A DNA stretch of 64,000 nucleotides from Doryteuthis pealeii (GCA_023376005.1 CM042179.1:19246419-19310418), one strand, 5' to 3'. Positions 11,581 through 22,612 are shown, counted from the stretch's first letter. Numbers and translations: made by a program. The notes: generated from the sequence alone by a model not told the origin.

Positions 11581-11940
11581 CTCTGTAGGTAAAATCGACA
11601 TTGAAAAATTTTCAACTTAATCAGTTCAAATCACAATTTTTTTCCATATTTCTGGTCCAATCTTAAAACTATTTATATGGTCGGAAAGAAAATAAAATAA
11701 TTTTTCTAAATATGTAATTTTTATGTGAATTGAATTATTTTTCACGGCAAGTTAAAACTGTATTTTACTTTGAATGTGCGGAAATTCGTAATATGAGTTT
11801 TTTTTTTTTTTTTTTCTCTAGACTAAGATTTACAGGGTAATTTCTTTTGTAAAATCAAAGTGGCTAATCTTTATCAATATTTTTGAAATTTTACACTTAA
11901 TTAGAACACACCTTAAAATACAAGCAGGAACTGTTTTTCT

Positions 11941-12054
11941 TTTTTGAAGAAATATCCGTCAACTTTTATGTATCATTTTTCGCTTTCAAAGGTCTTTCTG
12001 ACCTTTGAAAGCGAAAATATGATACATAAAAGTTGACGGATATTTCTTCAAAAA
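11941..12054. repeat. Near-perfect 54-bp inverted repeat within N1 copy 2
   Basis: Arms 11941-11994 and 12000-12054 pair with a single extra A in the right arm. The loop is five bases (tttct). N1 copies elsewhere have this sequence only once. Confidence 0.85.
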
Positions 12055-12579
12055 GTATAAGATCAGCAAAAAAAAAAAAAATTACTATATCCCTTATAGA
12101 AGATAGTCTCAGAATTGTTTTCATATATAACGTGACATTTCTAGGACTCTTACCCTTCAGGCTTTTATTTTAAAGGTTCAATTTTGAAGAGAAAAAAACC
12201 CTTAAAATTTAGTCATTTTTAATATGCACCCTAGTGTGCATTACATTTCTGACCTAAATTGCTTTAAATGGCAATTTCTTGAGTATTTCTGATCAAGTCT
12301 TAAAAATATTTATACGGTTGGAAATAAAATAATCTTTCTAAATATGTAATTTTTATGTTTTTATCATTGAATTACTTTTTATGGCGAGTTAAAACAGTAT
12401 TTTGCTTTGAACATCTGTAAACACAAAATTTTTTTTTTCTCAGACTAAAATTTACAGGGTAATTTATTTCATAAAATCTAAGTGGCTTATCAATATTCTT
12501 GAAATTTTACATTTAATTAGAACACACCTTAAAATAAAAGCTGAAACTTTTTCTCTTAATTTTTGAGATGAGGCTTGAT

Positions 12580-13135
12580 AATTAGTATTATTTGTATTAT
12601 TCGGACTATTGTCCTCAGATTCATTGTTATCTGTACAACGTTTCGGCCGATGTTCTCTGACCTTCTTCAGGTATTTCTTGTCGGACTCGGGAACCTTATT
12701 GTTGTAATCGGTAGCCATTGTGGAACTTTGAACCTACCCCTTTATTCAGTCCACGGGAATATCCTGTTCTCATTCCGCTAACCATAGCTGGGTACAGGTG
12801 TTAAGCTTGTGTTTATTTTTTATTCTATGTTACTGCTGCCCCTGAGCAGGATTGAATCTGCAGTCTAGAGATAACTGTCATTTAGAACTGTCTTGGCCAT
12901 AATAAATGGATAAAGGAGTTAGGTTATGTGTCTAATCCAGTGTGAATTTTGGGAACTTATAAACCTAATGTCTTGTCTTGCCTAGAATATCTACCTATTT
13001 ACTAATGATTTTTGGGTATTTAAAAAAAAAAAAAAAAATCTAATCTAGCCTCTTTTAATAAATACCTGAATAAGGCCGGAGGGCACATCGGCCGAAACGT
13101 TGTACAGATTACAAAGAAGATGGGGACAATAGTCC
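12580..13135. mobile_element. Penelope-like fragment with inverted terminal copies
   Basis: The left end (12580-12680, minus orientation) and right end (about 13050-13135, plus orientation) are about 85-bp inverted copies. Each contains a ggccgaaacgttgtacag block and a cctgaanaaggnc block. This resembles the pseudo-LTR signature seen again next to a recognisable Penelope reverse transcriptase at 37.2-38.4 kb. It interrupts N1 copy 2. The middle holds a tRNA-like segment near 12862-12935. No RT sequence remains here. Confidence 0.6.
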
Positions 13136-13763
13136 AAATAATACTAAGCAGGAACTTTTTTTTTTTTTCTTTTCTGATCTTTGGAAGCAAAAATGATAGG
13201 CAAAATTTGACGGAGATTTCTTCGAAAAATATAAGATCATAAAAAAAAGGAAGCATTATATCACTAATAGAAGATTGTCTAAGAATTATTTTCATATATA
13301 ACACGTGACATTTGGATGGTGAAGGTTAACCATCAGGGTTTTTTAATCAAACTTTCAATTTTGGAATAAAACCACTTGAAATTACGAGAAATGTAAACAA
13401 AAGTCAGCAAACGCTGGACCGGCTTTGTTTAAAAACATATGTAAATAGGTATTCTATTTCTTGTATGTAATTCAACATAGGTATTTAAGAATGTATTTAA
13501 AAATGTATTTTAAGTTCAAAGTGATGTTATATATCTAAATTAATACTATATATGTGTATACATGCAGTATTAAAATGAAAATATTGAATAATCTTGTGGT
13601 AAACTTTAACCCCCCCCCTAAAAAAAAAACGTTGATATCCCTACTTCTTATTCCCCAAATAATGGGTTCCAGCATGGAGGTACATAAAATTTGAGTGCAT
13701 TATCAGAAAGAACACACAATTTTACATAAGAATGCAAAGTTTTATCAAAATTGCTCCAAAAAC

Positions 13764-14061
13764 TGAAGAATAATTAAAGTCCAATTACTGTCGAACTGGG
13801 AAGACACTGCAGCAAACGGTTGTAACTCAATACAATCCCGAAAGCTACAAGGTCCACTGCAAAATGACAGAGTATATATAAGACTCCACAATGTCATTCA
13901 AATCAAGCAGTCAAGCAGCCAATCAAAACTCAAGGAATGGAATCACCCAGATTCATGGATGGATCATTCTTGATTCCTATTTATACCAGCTGTCTCCAAG
14001 ACACTGCTTGAGTAGTTCTTAGCTGCTGTTATTCAAACCAACAGTAGGCTAACTGACTTCA
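13764..14061 (+). repeat. 5' LTR of element 2
   Basis: Starts tgaagaataattaaag and ends ctgacttca. A TATA box (tatatataag) lies at 13873-13882. The U3/R/U5 borders cannot be fixed by eye. Confidence 0.92.
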
Positions 14062-14080
14062 ATATGGCGCTGCGAACAGG

Positions 14081-14395
14081 ATGGAACCTGAAGATTGGGA
14101 AAGCTACTTCATCAAAGCTGGTATCTCTGCTGACTCAGCCAAAAGCTATGCTGCAACATTTGCAAGTGAAAAGCTGACCAAAGAAAACCTCCAAATGATG
14201 GATTGGGCCATGCTAAAAGAGTTGGGAATCACAGCAATGGGAGAAGCCCTGTCTATCCTTAAACAAGCTAAGGAGACCTCTACCCAGACAACCTATACTA
14301 AGGCACCGTCAGCCAAGCCCCCCCAACTCCACTTTGAAATGACCCCCAACAATTCAGAAAATTTCGAATCGATTGGGAAGTTTTTACAAGAATGA
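14081..14395 (+). pseudogene. gag: gag N-terminal part with SAM domain, element 2
   Basis: The ATG at 14081 lies 20 bp after the LTR. Residues 4-64 read as a SAM domain: WESYFIKAGI, then a middle with SYAATFASEKLT, then MLKELGITAMGEALSILKQA, which is the typical last two helices. SAM domains mediate protein-protein self-association and could aid particle assembly. A one-base frame error near 14345, in a C run, takes the ORF to a TGA at 14393. The true gag continues in the frame of 14392-15183, because a related copy at 19.6 kb reads through in that frame. Confidence 0.8.
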
Positions 14396-15183
14396 CAGAT
14401 ATGCCAACTTCTCAAACCAACATCCAATTATACAATTGCGCTGATGAATCTGTCCAAAACGCAATCATCAACACCCACCCTAAATTCTTCACCACTGACC
14501 CAGACAGGCTGTTAGAGATGATAGAAAAATTGGTAACTCAAAGATCGAATCCCATGGTCCATCGGATTACATTTGCATCGATGTCACAGTATGAAGATGA
14601 ACCAATTCAACAATACCTTGTTCGCCTTAGGGCTACAGCCATAGACTGCAACTTCTCCTGTCCCCGGTGTGAGCATGACCTGTCCAACACGTACATCAAA
14701 GACCAACTCATCAGAGGGATAGCAAACAACGCACTCCAGACTGATCTACTAGCAAAAGCCAGGGTACTGAAGTCCCTTGAGCAGAATATCTGTCATGCTG
14801 AAGCATTTGAATCTGCACTACGGGACCAAACTGCAATGACTAATACCACAGACATAGCTACTGTTCGGATGTCAACATATCGCAGACAGAAGAACAGTGC
14901 AGCACAGACCAATAAGGGTAAAAATCCTACTAGCACCTCTACTACATGCAAAAACAGCATTGCTGAACAAACCCCTCGTCAAGCTTGCATGGGTTGTGGT
15001 AACCACCAACACAGCACTTTGGGAAAAGGTGCCCGCCATTTAATGTGTCCACCATGGGGTCAAATATGTAACACCTGTAGGAAACCAAACCATTTTTCAA
15101 CAGTGTGCCTTACAAAGAAGGAACATCACCAAGCAGTAGTAAAAAGCTTCGAAGGTGATGAGGCTCCCATGGATATTTCATAG
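14392..15183 (+). pseudogene. gag: gag main part with zinc knuckles, element 2
   Basis: A 263-codon ORF. Residues about 20-165 are the capsid-like helical region of Ty3-type gag, including FASMSQYEDEPIQQYLVRLR. A cysteine cluster follows: an irregular first knuckle (CMGCGNHQH, ending HLMCPPWGQIC) and a regular CX2CX4HX4C (CNTCRKPNHFSTVC). It ends in an acidic tail. Gag packages the element RNA. The region is intact, but it is cut off from its own start by the frame error near 14345. Confidence 0.85.
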
Positions 15184-15189
15184 CCCACA

Positions 15190-15920
15190 TCACATTTGAC
15201 CAAACAACGGGCACATTCACATCCAGAAATGATGACCAATTAACAGAAATAAATGCATCCGTAATCACATTCTCACCAAATCCAGATCCCTGACAGGCTA
15301 TAAACATCCCCAGTAATTGTAATACTACACTAAGAATTTTCCCTGACAGTGATGCCACTATCTGTCTTGGAGGACCAAAACATTTACTGGACATGGGGCT
15401 TACAAAGGACAACCTTGTTCCATCAAGAAAGATCATTAGGGCAGTTGGAGGTTTCACCCTTATGTGTCAGGGTTGGCTGCCTGTTGAATTTGTCGTTAGA
15501 GGAAAATCAACCAAACAAGCCCTCTACATATGTGGAAATATCCAGCGACTCTATTTCAGCAAGGCCGCATGCATTGATGTGGGAATATTGCACAAAGATT
15601 TTCCCAACCCTTTAGCCGATAAACAACATAAAGAGTTTGGCCCCAAACCTAATGAGTGTGAGGATCAACTGCCAAGTCGTCCCCTAAAACCACCCTTTCC
15701 TGCAATAGAGGAAAACATTAGCAGGCTTAAGAATTGGCTCATGGAAAAGTTTTCCAAAACAGCATTTAAAGAAGATGGGATATTCCCAGCTATGTCTGGC
15801 CCTGCTGCCCATATCCACCTCAAAGAGGGGGCGGTCCCTAAAGCCAGACACAACTCCATCCCTGTGCCTTTTCACTTTAAAGAACCAGTAAGACAAGCCC
15901 TTTGGAAAGATGTATCATAG
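15190..15920 (+). pseudogene. pol: Protease and RT leader of element 2
   Basis: The protease motif is at about 15338-15380 (FPDSDATICLGGPKHL). The usual DSG/DTG active site reads DSD here, so the third residue has changed and the enzyme is probably dead. The frame continues through an RT leader (PVPFHFKEPVRQALWKDV) and stops at 15918-15920. The RT body is in a different frame from about 15902, a frameshift of one or two bases at 15900-15915. Pol processing and cDNA synthesis would be its normal role. Confidence 0.75.
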
Positions 15921-17400
15921 CTCCAGTACCCGTGGGCATGCCTACTGATTGGTGCAGCACAATGGTCATAACTGCTAAAAAGAATGGTAGTCCACGGCGA
16001 ACTGTAGATTACCAACACCTAAATTCTCAATGCAGACGGGAAACTCATCACACTGGGTCACCATTCCAGTTGGCACTGCAAGTGCCACCTAAAACGAAGA
16101 AAACAGTCCTAGATGCTGTTGACGGGTACCACTCAATCCCCTTAGACAAGGAGTCCCAACCATTGACCACCTTCATAATGGAGTGGGGGAGATTCATATA
16201 TCTCAGGATGCCTCAAGGTTATCTTGCATCTGGAGATACTTACACTCGCAGATATGACGAGGTAATCAAAGATATCCCACGCAAGGTGAAAATTGTAGAC
16301 GACGCCCTACTATATGACTCTAGCATCAAGCCTTTTATCACACCTTTGATTTCCTGATCCAATGTGCGAGGAATGGTATCATGCTCAACACTGACAAATT
16401 CCAGTTCTGTCAGGATGTGGTACAGTTTGAAGGCTTCCAGATAACTCCTTCTGGAGTGATCCCTTCAGAAACCATGCTTGAGGCGATACTCAACTTTCCA
16501 GTCCCAAGGACAATCACAGACACCGGATTATGGTTTGGACTCGTCAACCAGGTAGCCTGGGCATACTTATTAGGCCCAGTCATGCTGCCTTTTCGAGACC
16601 TTGTCAAAAAAGACTCCCAATTCACTCGGAACCAAAGTCTTGAGAACGCTTTTCAAGACTCCAAGCAAGTTATAGTTGACCTAGTCAAGAAAGGCGTGGC
16701 TACATTTGACAAGGACCGAGTGACTTGCCTCGCCCCTGATTGGATCAAAGAAGGGATGGGGTTCCTACTGCTACAAAAGCATTGTCAATGCACCACCGAA
16801 AAAAACCCAATCTGCTGTCCCGAGGGTTGGCACCAGATATTTGCCGGCAGCAGATTTTGCACAGATGCTGAGCGCAGATATGACCCTATAGAAGGTGAAG
16901 CAATAGCATGGGCACTGGAGAAATGCTGGATGTTTATTATGGGATGCCCAAGTATAATAGTGGTCATGGATCATGAACCACTGAAGGGGTTGTTTGGCGA
17001 TCGAGATCTGAGCAAGATTCAAAATCCCCAGTTATTTTGACTGAAGGAAAAAACCCTAAGATATCGATTCACCATCCAACACTGCCCCGGAAAGTCGCAC
17101 AGAGGCTCTGACGCAGTTTCCCGCCATCCAGTGGCCATGTTGCAGACACTCCTCGGTGTATTTCCATCTGAGACCTCCCATACAGACATTCTAGAGTCTG
17201 ACGACATAAGGGATATGGTTGAATCAACAGCCTTGATGGCAACATTTGCAGGCAGCAATAATACTGCCATCACGTCACTAGATCTAATCCGTGCAGCAGG
17301 TGGTGCTGATCCACAATATAAAAAATTGATCAGTATCATCCAGCAAGGCTTCCCAAGGACACGTAACCTTACCGCACCTGAGGTCCGCGAATATTGAGAG
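15902..17400 (+). pseudogene. pol: RT and RNase H of element 2
   Basis: The first RT segment is at 15902-16357: GMPTDWCSTMVITAKKNG, VDYQHLNSQC, LDAVDGYHSIPLD, RMPQGYLASGD, and a catalytic IVDDALLYD box with both aspartates. A one-base frame change near 16325 moves the rest to the frame open at 16381-17040. That part contains the connection (FEGFQITPSGVIP) and RNase H (LAPDWIKEGMGFLLL, GEAIAWALEKC, VVMDHEPLKGLF). TGA codons at 17038-17040 and 17395-17397 look like single transitions in an otherwise continuous frame. RT copies the RNA genome and RNase H removes it. Confidence 0.85.
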
Positions 17401-18174
17401 GTGAGGCACCGTCTCAGCACTGACAGTGGCCTGGTGTTGTTGGATCGAAGGATTGTCATCCCCAGAACTGAACGGAAAAAAGTTCTGCACTGTCTACATT
17501 CTGCACACCAGGGTGTGGTTGGCATGAAAGTACATGCTAATGAGTCGGTGTACTGGCCTGGGATGGATGCCTCGATCCGCAATATTAGGGACAATTGCAT
17601 GGTATGCTCAAAAATCGCCCCTAGTCAACCACGTGAGCCGATTACTTTGACAAAATCCCCAGATTGGCCATTTCAGCAGATCGTCATGGATCTATTCTAT
17701 GTTGGGAATCATGCATACCTTGTATGTGCTGACAGATTGACTGGCTGGCTCATCCTATATCACTTGAGTCATGGACAAACAAACGCCTCCAGGATCATCT
17801 CAATTTGTCGAGAGATATTCCAGACTTATGGTGCCCCGGAGGAACTCAGCAGTGATGGCAGACCATCCTTTACATCCCTACCATTTAAGCAGTTCCTAGA
17901 GGACTGGGCGGTAAAACATAGACTGTCATCAGTCGCCTACCCACAATCCAATGGTCGGGCGGAATTAGCTGTCAAGACGGCCAAAAGGATAGTGAATGGC
18001 AACATAGGACCCCAGGAATCTCTGGATAATAACCAGGCTGCAAGGGCAATCCTTCAATATCGGAACACACCCATTCAAAAGATCGGACTATCCCCTGCAC
18101 AACTCCTTCTCCGCCGACGACTGCGTGACTTCATACCATCCCAACCTGCACTATATAAACCACATACTAAGTAA
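17401..18174 (+). pseudogene. pol: Integrase of element 2, catalytic residues intact
   Basis: This 257-codon open segment has the HHCC zinc domain (HCLHSAHQGVVGMKVHAN, then DNCMVCSK). It also has a complete DDE core: VMDLFYVGNHAYLVCADRLT (Asp 1), EELSSDGRPSFTS (Asp 2) and YPQSNGRAELAVKTAKR (Glu). Integrase inserts the cDNA into the genome. The frame is the same as the preceding 17131-17397 segment, separated only by the TGA at 17395. It stops at 18172-18174. Confidence 0.88.
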
Positions 18175-18721
18175 CAGCAGCTCGGAACTGCGAAATTAGC
18201 CTATCTCAGCGGAATGCACTGCTAATAGAGAGATACAATCGCACAGCACATACACTGTATCCACTTCAAAAGGGAGACACAGTGTCTGTACAACGTCCAA
18301 ACAACCGTCGGTGGGATATAACAGGCAGAGTTGTCGAAACACTCACCAATACCGAATCAGGATTGATGGATCAGGTAGGATCACATTGCGGAATCGTCGA
18401 TTCCTCAGAAAGCTCCAAGCACCAGTGGCCCCTGTACCTATTCCTAGCGCTTTGCCTGAGCCCCCTAAACCAATATTTGAGGATGTTCCACAAACCAAAA
18501 GAATGGTAACATCAACTAGGGACCAAACCTCACCCAGTGTCACTCCAACCTCTAAACCAATGCCATCAAAAATACCCCGTGCATTATCAAGATTACTCCT
18601 CTGTAATCGGCCGGGTCAAAAGGAACTAATTCCACCTCAAAGGCCGCTACATTTGCTGCCTTGTCTTCCCAGTTCGACGGTAATTGGACTTTAATTATTC
18701 TTCATCTCCCCTTCCTCCCCC
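18175..18721 (+). pseudogene. pol: Integrase C-terminal tail and 3' region, element 2
   Basis: Frame pieces around 18270-18420 read GDTVSVQRPNNRRWDITG and then RIDGSGRITLRNRRFLRKL. This is the small C-terminal domain typical of this gypsy clade. A one-base shift near 18350 separates the pieces. A Pro/Ser/Thr-rich tail follows. The last 72 bp (18650-18721) are the left arm of a hairpin with the polypurine tract and LTR. Confidence 0.65.
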
Positions 18722-18806
18722 ACCCCCATTGCGCGGGGGAGGAAGGGGAGATGAAGAATAATTAAAGTCCAATTACCGTCGAACTGGGAAGACAAGGCAG
18801 CAAATG
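18650..18806. repeat. 72-bp perfect inverted repeat across the PPT/3' LTR border
   Basis: The left arm 18650-18721 is the exact reverse complement of 18735-18806, with a 13-nt loop (acccccattgcgc). The right arm consists of the polypurine tract plus the first 55 bp of the 3' LTR. The left arm copies 3'-LTR-specific bases, not the 5' LTR variants. Confidence 0.95.
18735..18751 (+). promoter_or_regulatory. Polypurine tract of element 2
   Basis: gggggaggaaggggaga immediately precedes the 3' LTR. This is the usual plus-strand primer in LTR-element reverse transcription. Confidence 0.85.
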
Positions 18807-19049
18807 GTTGTAACTCAATACAATCCCGAAAGCTACAAGGTCCACTGCAAAATGACAGAGTATATATAAGACTCCACAATGTCATTCAAATCAAGCAGTC
18901 AAGCAGCCAATCAAAACTCAAGGAATGGAATCACCCAGATTCATGGATGGATCATTCTTGATTCCTATTTATACCAGCTGTCTCCAAGACACTGCTTGAG
19001 TTGTTCTTAGCTGCTGTTATTCAAACCAACAGTAGGCTAACTGACTTCA
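18752..19049 (+). repeat. 3' LTR of element 2
   Basis: 298 bp, about 98% identical by eye to the 5' LTR. TATA box tatatataag at 18861-18870. Confidence 0.92.
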
Positions 19050-19279
19050 AAAAAGAAATTACTGAATTTCTTGTTTTGAATTGGTCCGTGATTTGACTTT
19101 GATTTTTAACAAAATCATGTCCACTTTTGTACCCCCAATTTCGGGGCTTTAAATTCTCATAACTTTTGAACTACTGGGGATATTTGCATAATTCAAACAG
19201 TTTTGAACTCTATGTACACAGCTCTATTTAACTAATTAAATAAGAATAACCTCAAATAAAAAAATCAACTGGGAATGCT

Positions 19280-19795
19280 AGATTTTCTGCTCTAGGGACT
19301 CCCGCACCCCGGCTTTGGCTAGTAAATCAGGAGTGTCGTTTGCTATCCCTCTGATAAGTTGGTCTTTGATGTAAAGTAGCCCTAAGGTGAACAAGATATT
19401 GTTGAATAGGTTTGTCTTCATGCTGTGACATTGATGCAAATGTGATCCAATGGACCATAGGATTTGATCTTTGAGTAACTAATCCTGTTATCATCTCTAG
19501 CAACCTGTCTGGGTCAGTGGTGTGAAGAATTTAGTGTTTTAGTGTTAATGATTGCATTCTGGACAGATTCATCAGCACAATTGTCTGATGGGATGCTAGT
19601 TTGACAAGTTTAGCATGTCTCTCATTCTGGTGAAAACTTCCCAATCGATTTGAAATTTTCTGAATTGTTGGAGGAGGGTCATTTCAAAGTTGACAGAGCT
19701 TGGCTGACGGTGCCTTAGCATAGGTTGTTTGGGTAGAGGGCTCCTTAGCTTGTTTAAGGATAGACAGGGCTTCTTCCATTGGTATGATGACCCAG

Positions 19796-19796
<1 letters not shown>
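19280..19796 (-). pseudogene. gag: 5' portion of the split minus-strand gag (SAM-gag family)
   Basis: The minus strand matches element 2 gag from the last SAM helix (EALSILKQAK) through TDPDRLLEMI, QRSNPMVHWITFASMSQHED and PIQQYLVHLRAT. It stops at the same gag position where the 11281-11580 fragment starts. Its 5' end runs into a (TA)n tract. Stops and a deletion relative to element 2 mark it as older. Confidence 0.8.

Positions 19797-19838
<42 letters not shown>
19797..19838. repeat. (TA)n microsatellite
   Basis: About 20 TA units, abutting the gag relic. Confidence 0.95.
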
Positions 19839-19840
<2 letters not shown>

Positions 19841-20263
19841 GGCATATATATAATTTAATCACCATTGGAGTGAACCTTGATCGAATAAAGGCTGAATACA
19901 TTATTGTAAGACGTGAAGACACAAAATAATTAAATTTAAAAATATTTTTAAATCTATATAATTTATTAAAAAAAAGGTAATTCTTTAAAATTTGATTACT
20001 TATGGATAATTAATAACGGATATTAAAAGAAATGGGTTGTTACTGTTATTTTTAAACTTTGCTATGTATGTTCTTTTATGGCACAGATAAATGAATTATT
20101 TCTTTTTGACTTTTTCCCCAAAAGGTGTCTAGTAGAATTAAAAATAAATATGTAAGAAATGTTCAATTTTGTGCTCAAATCTTGAGGATTATTATAAAAT
20201 TGTAATACAAACTTTGAGCCATTTAATGTAAATAATCTGAAGAATGTAATCGTACTGAAAGTT

Positions 20264-20299
<36 letters not shown>

Positions 20300-20618
20300 G
20301 AATGAATGAATGAATGAATAAATATACAAAAATTAAAGAATGAAATGTATGTAAAGTTTTTGTTTAAAGAAATGCTTATTAACTGTAATTGTTTGTAAGT
20401 AAAGTAGTTAAAAAGTTTTAACAATTATATAAGTACTTTTATACAATAAGATATAAGAAAAAAATATATAAACCCATGTTGAAACTGAAATGTCCATTTA
20501 TGAAACCAATTTAGTTTGTTGGCGATGTTCATCTGGCAGCAAAATTTGAGTGTGCCATTTCAATGTTTAATTAAGGAATACTATTTTTGAAATGTTTGTA
20601 CATAGAATTAATATTAAA

Positions 20619-20652
<34 letters not shown>

Positions 20653-21562
20653 CAACAAAGAATCCTTTTTTTTTTTTTTATTTTTTATTTTTTTATTTTT
20701 ATTTTTACATGATCTTTTTAAAAACTTGAATTAACGAAACGTACAAAGGTTTAAAAAAAACATTACCAAAATTCCTTGTTTGAAAAAAACAAATAAACCT
20801 AGAATATTGACATTGATATTCAAAGAAGCCTGCAATAAAAACTAATCATCACATAAGAAAATTATATCATTATAAAGAGGAAAGATTCAATTTCATTTAC
20901 ATACTAATTTTATAAATATTAATCTAAAGAGCTGAGATAATTTTAGAAATTTCAGTTTTAGCTTGCTTTTTCATGGGGGGGGGGATCTTAAAAGCAATCC
21001 CATGTAAAATTTTATATAGAAATCAATTAAAACAAGTGTAATCTTTTTGTGTGTCCTTATTTATTTTTCATTAGTCTTACTAATTTAATATGTTACATTG
21101 AAAATTAATTACTTGTGCCTGGTGAGTGCATACTTTTGCTCGTATAATTATTTTGTATTTACCTACTGTGTTTAGAATGCTAGAGATGCATATACACTAT
21201 TTATTTAGAAAATTAACTTCTCCAGAGCATTATTTAGTCATATAGAAAATTTACTTTATTGTATTGAAGACTGATAATTTTTGTATATTTGGCATGTTTT
21301 TAACATCTTCATTAGGTCATTGTAAGGAAATAGGGTACATAATTTTAAAAATGGAACTATCATTACCAGTTTTGATTTCTCTCAAATCTGTTTATAATTG
21401 GCAAATACTTAGTGATTAGTACATGTTTTATTTTTATCAATGTTTTATTTAAAAAAAAAAAAAATTCTCTCCTCTCTTTTTCCCCCCCACTCTTTGCTGC
21501 CCCTATCTTTTCTGCCAAAATACCTTTATTTTTATTTATTTATTTTTTTTTTTATTATCCAG
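19839..21562 (+). other. Non-coding AT-rich DNA, presumed intron before the UBA exon
   Basis: No coding signal seen. It holds poly-T runs near 20264-20296 and 20623-20650 and a (GAAT)n tract near 20298-20318. It ends in a pyrimidine-rich acceptor (tttttttttttattatccag). Confidence 0.5.
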
Positions 21563-21634
21563 GACCAAGCCCGAGTAGCCTTATCCTCACACAACTGGGA
21601 CACAGCCCAAGCAACAGACTTCTTACTAAGCTAA
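21563..21634 (+). CDS. UBE2K: UBE2K-like terminal exon (UBA domain end)
   Basis: After a strong acceptor (ag at 21561-21562) there are 23 codons and TAA, reading DQARVALSSHNWDTAQATDFLLS. This matches the last two helices of the C-terminal UBA domain of E2-25K, where vertebrate UBE2K ends VALSSKSWDVETATELLLSN and the last intron falls at about the same place. The UBA domain binds ubiquitin and helps the enzyme make Lys48-linked chains. The exon is on the plus strand, opposite to exons 1-2 at 41.5-47.2 kb. The preceding exons were not found to the left in this window. Confidence 0.75.
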   Translation, partial: DQARVALSSHNWDTAQATDFLLS

Positions 21635-22566
21635 TGGCATACATAAATTGTGACAAATCACAACTTTTTTTTTTTTTTTTTTCTTTTTTTTTTCCTCTGT
21701 GACCCTGGCCTCACCTTGCAGCCTGCCAGTACATCACCTTGTTTGGGATACAAGGGTTATCATTGAAAGCAAAGTTGTTAATACATTTGAGATTGTTGAA
21801 ATAATCAACAAAAGTAAGATAAATTTAAAGATTTTTATCATAATGTACAATCAAAGTTATAAGGAAAAATATAAAGTATTCAAGAAATAATTGGACAAGA
21901 TATCTTAGTGGTGGTGATTTTGAAAGAGTATGAATGGGGAAAAAGAAAAAAAAATGTTGGGTGGGAAATGGGGAATACTGAAATGAACAGCATGAAACTT
22001 TTTTGAATTCCTGTCCATTTAGTTTCTCTTCAAACTTTAAAATAATAAAAAAAAATTGCTTCATCCAGTTCTGAAAGTTACTGTCACAAGGTTTAGTTAC
22101 AGCTAATAAAAATGTGTGTATGTCTGTGCACACATGTACTGAAGACAATACAAACAGGGTGTGTATGATATGTGTACTGGTAGACCCTTTTCTCTCTTGC
22201 TCTTTCTCAAATTGCAGATATTACCTTAATGAGAGGACAGGTTTTCTTTTGCTGTCTATACCTGGAAGTGGATTTTTTAAAGCTCACCCTGTCCGGTCAA
22301 AGTACCTGTTTTATTCAAAAAGATAGTTGATTTTAAAAGTGTTACTGTTAAAAATAATTTGTCGCCATCTGTTGCTCTCGTCAAGCATGTATTTTAATAA
22401 TGTTTCTGTTGTTAGAGTATTACATTTAATATTATTTATTTTATTTATTTTTTTAAATGGCGGTTGGGAGAATACTGGTAAAAATAAAGAATAATGTTAA
22501 TTTTTTTAAAATTGAAACTCCTTTTTTGCGTGCTGCCCTTGTTTTTGGTTATGTATTTTTGGCCAT

Positions 22567-22612
<46 letters not shown>

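Larger units (their letters stand above)
13764..19049 (+). mobile_element. Full-length Ty3/gypsy LTR element 2, 5286 bp, SAM-gag type
   Basis: Two 298-bp LTRs starting TG and ending CA (13764-14061 and 18752-19049) differ at only about five positions, so the insertion is fairly young. A primer-binding-like stretch (tggcgctgcgaac) begins at 14065. A polypurine tract ends at 18751. The coding order is gag (N-terminal SAM domain), PR, RT, RNase H, IN. It is inserted in N1 copy 2, with short A-rich flanks (aaaac / aaaaa) as a poor target duplication. Several single-base frameshifts and two TGA codons inactivate it. Confidence 0.9.
11581..19279 (-). mobile_element. N1 repeat copy 2 (inverted), split by an LTR element
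   Basis: N1 sequence occupies 11581-13763 and 19050-19279 (about 2.4 kb without the LTR element). Reading inwards from 19279 on the minus strand gives agcattcccagttgattttt, as in copy 1. The flanking AG on both sides (CT on the element strand) matches the CT flanks of copy 1. The host is a minus-strand gag relic whose two halves abut the ends at 11580 and 19280, which fixes the element boundaries. Confidence 0.75.

Noticed and set aside
4477..11590. A giant DNA transposon with 2.3 kb terminal inverted repeats enclosing the gypsy element 1
   Set aside because: Upright and inverted N1 copies do flank it. However, the right-hand copy has its own ends, defined by the gag gene it interrupts, so the inverted pair is two independent insertions.
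22114..22326. ORF with an acceptor-like ttgcag at 22218
   Set aside because: The translation shows no domain, the open part is short, and it falls where a 3' UTR is expected.
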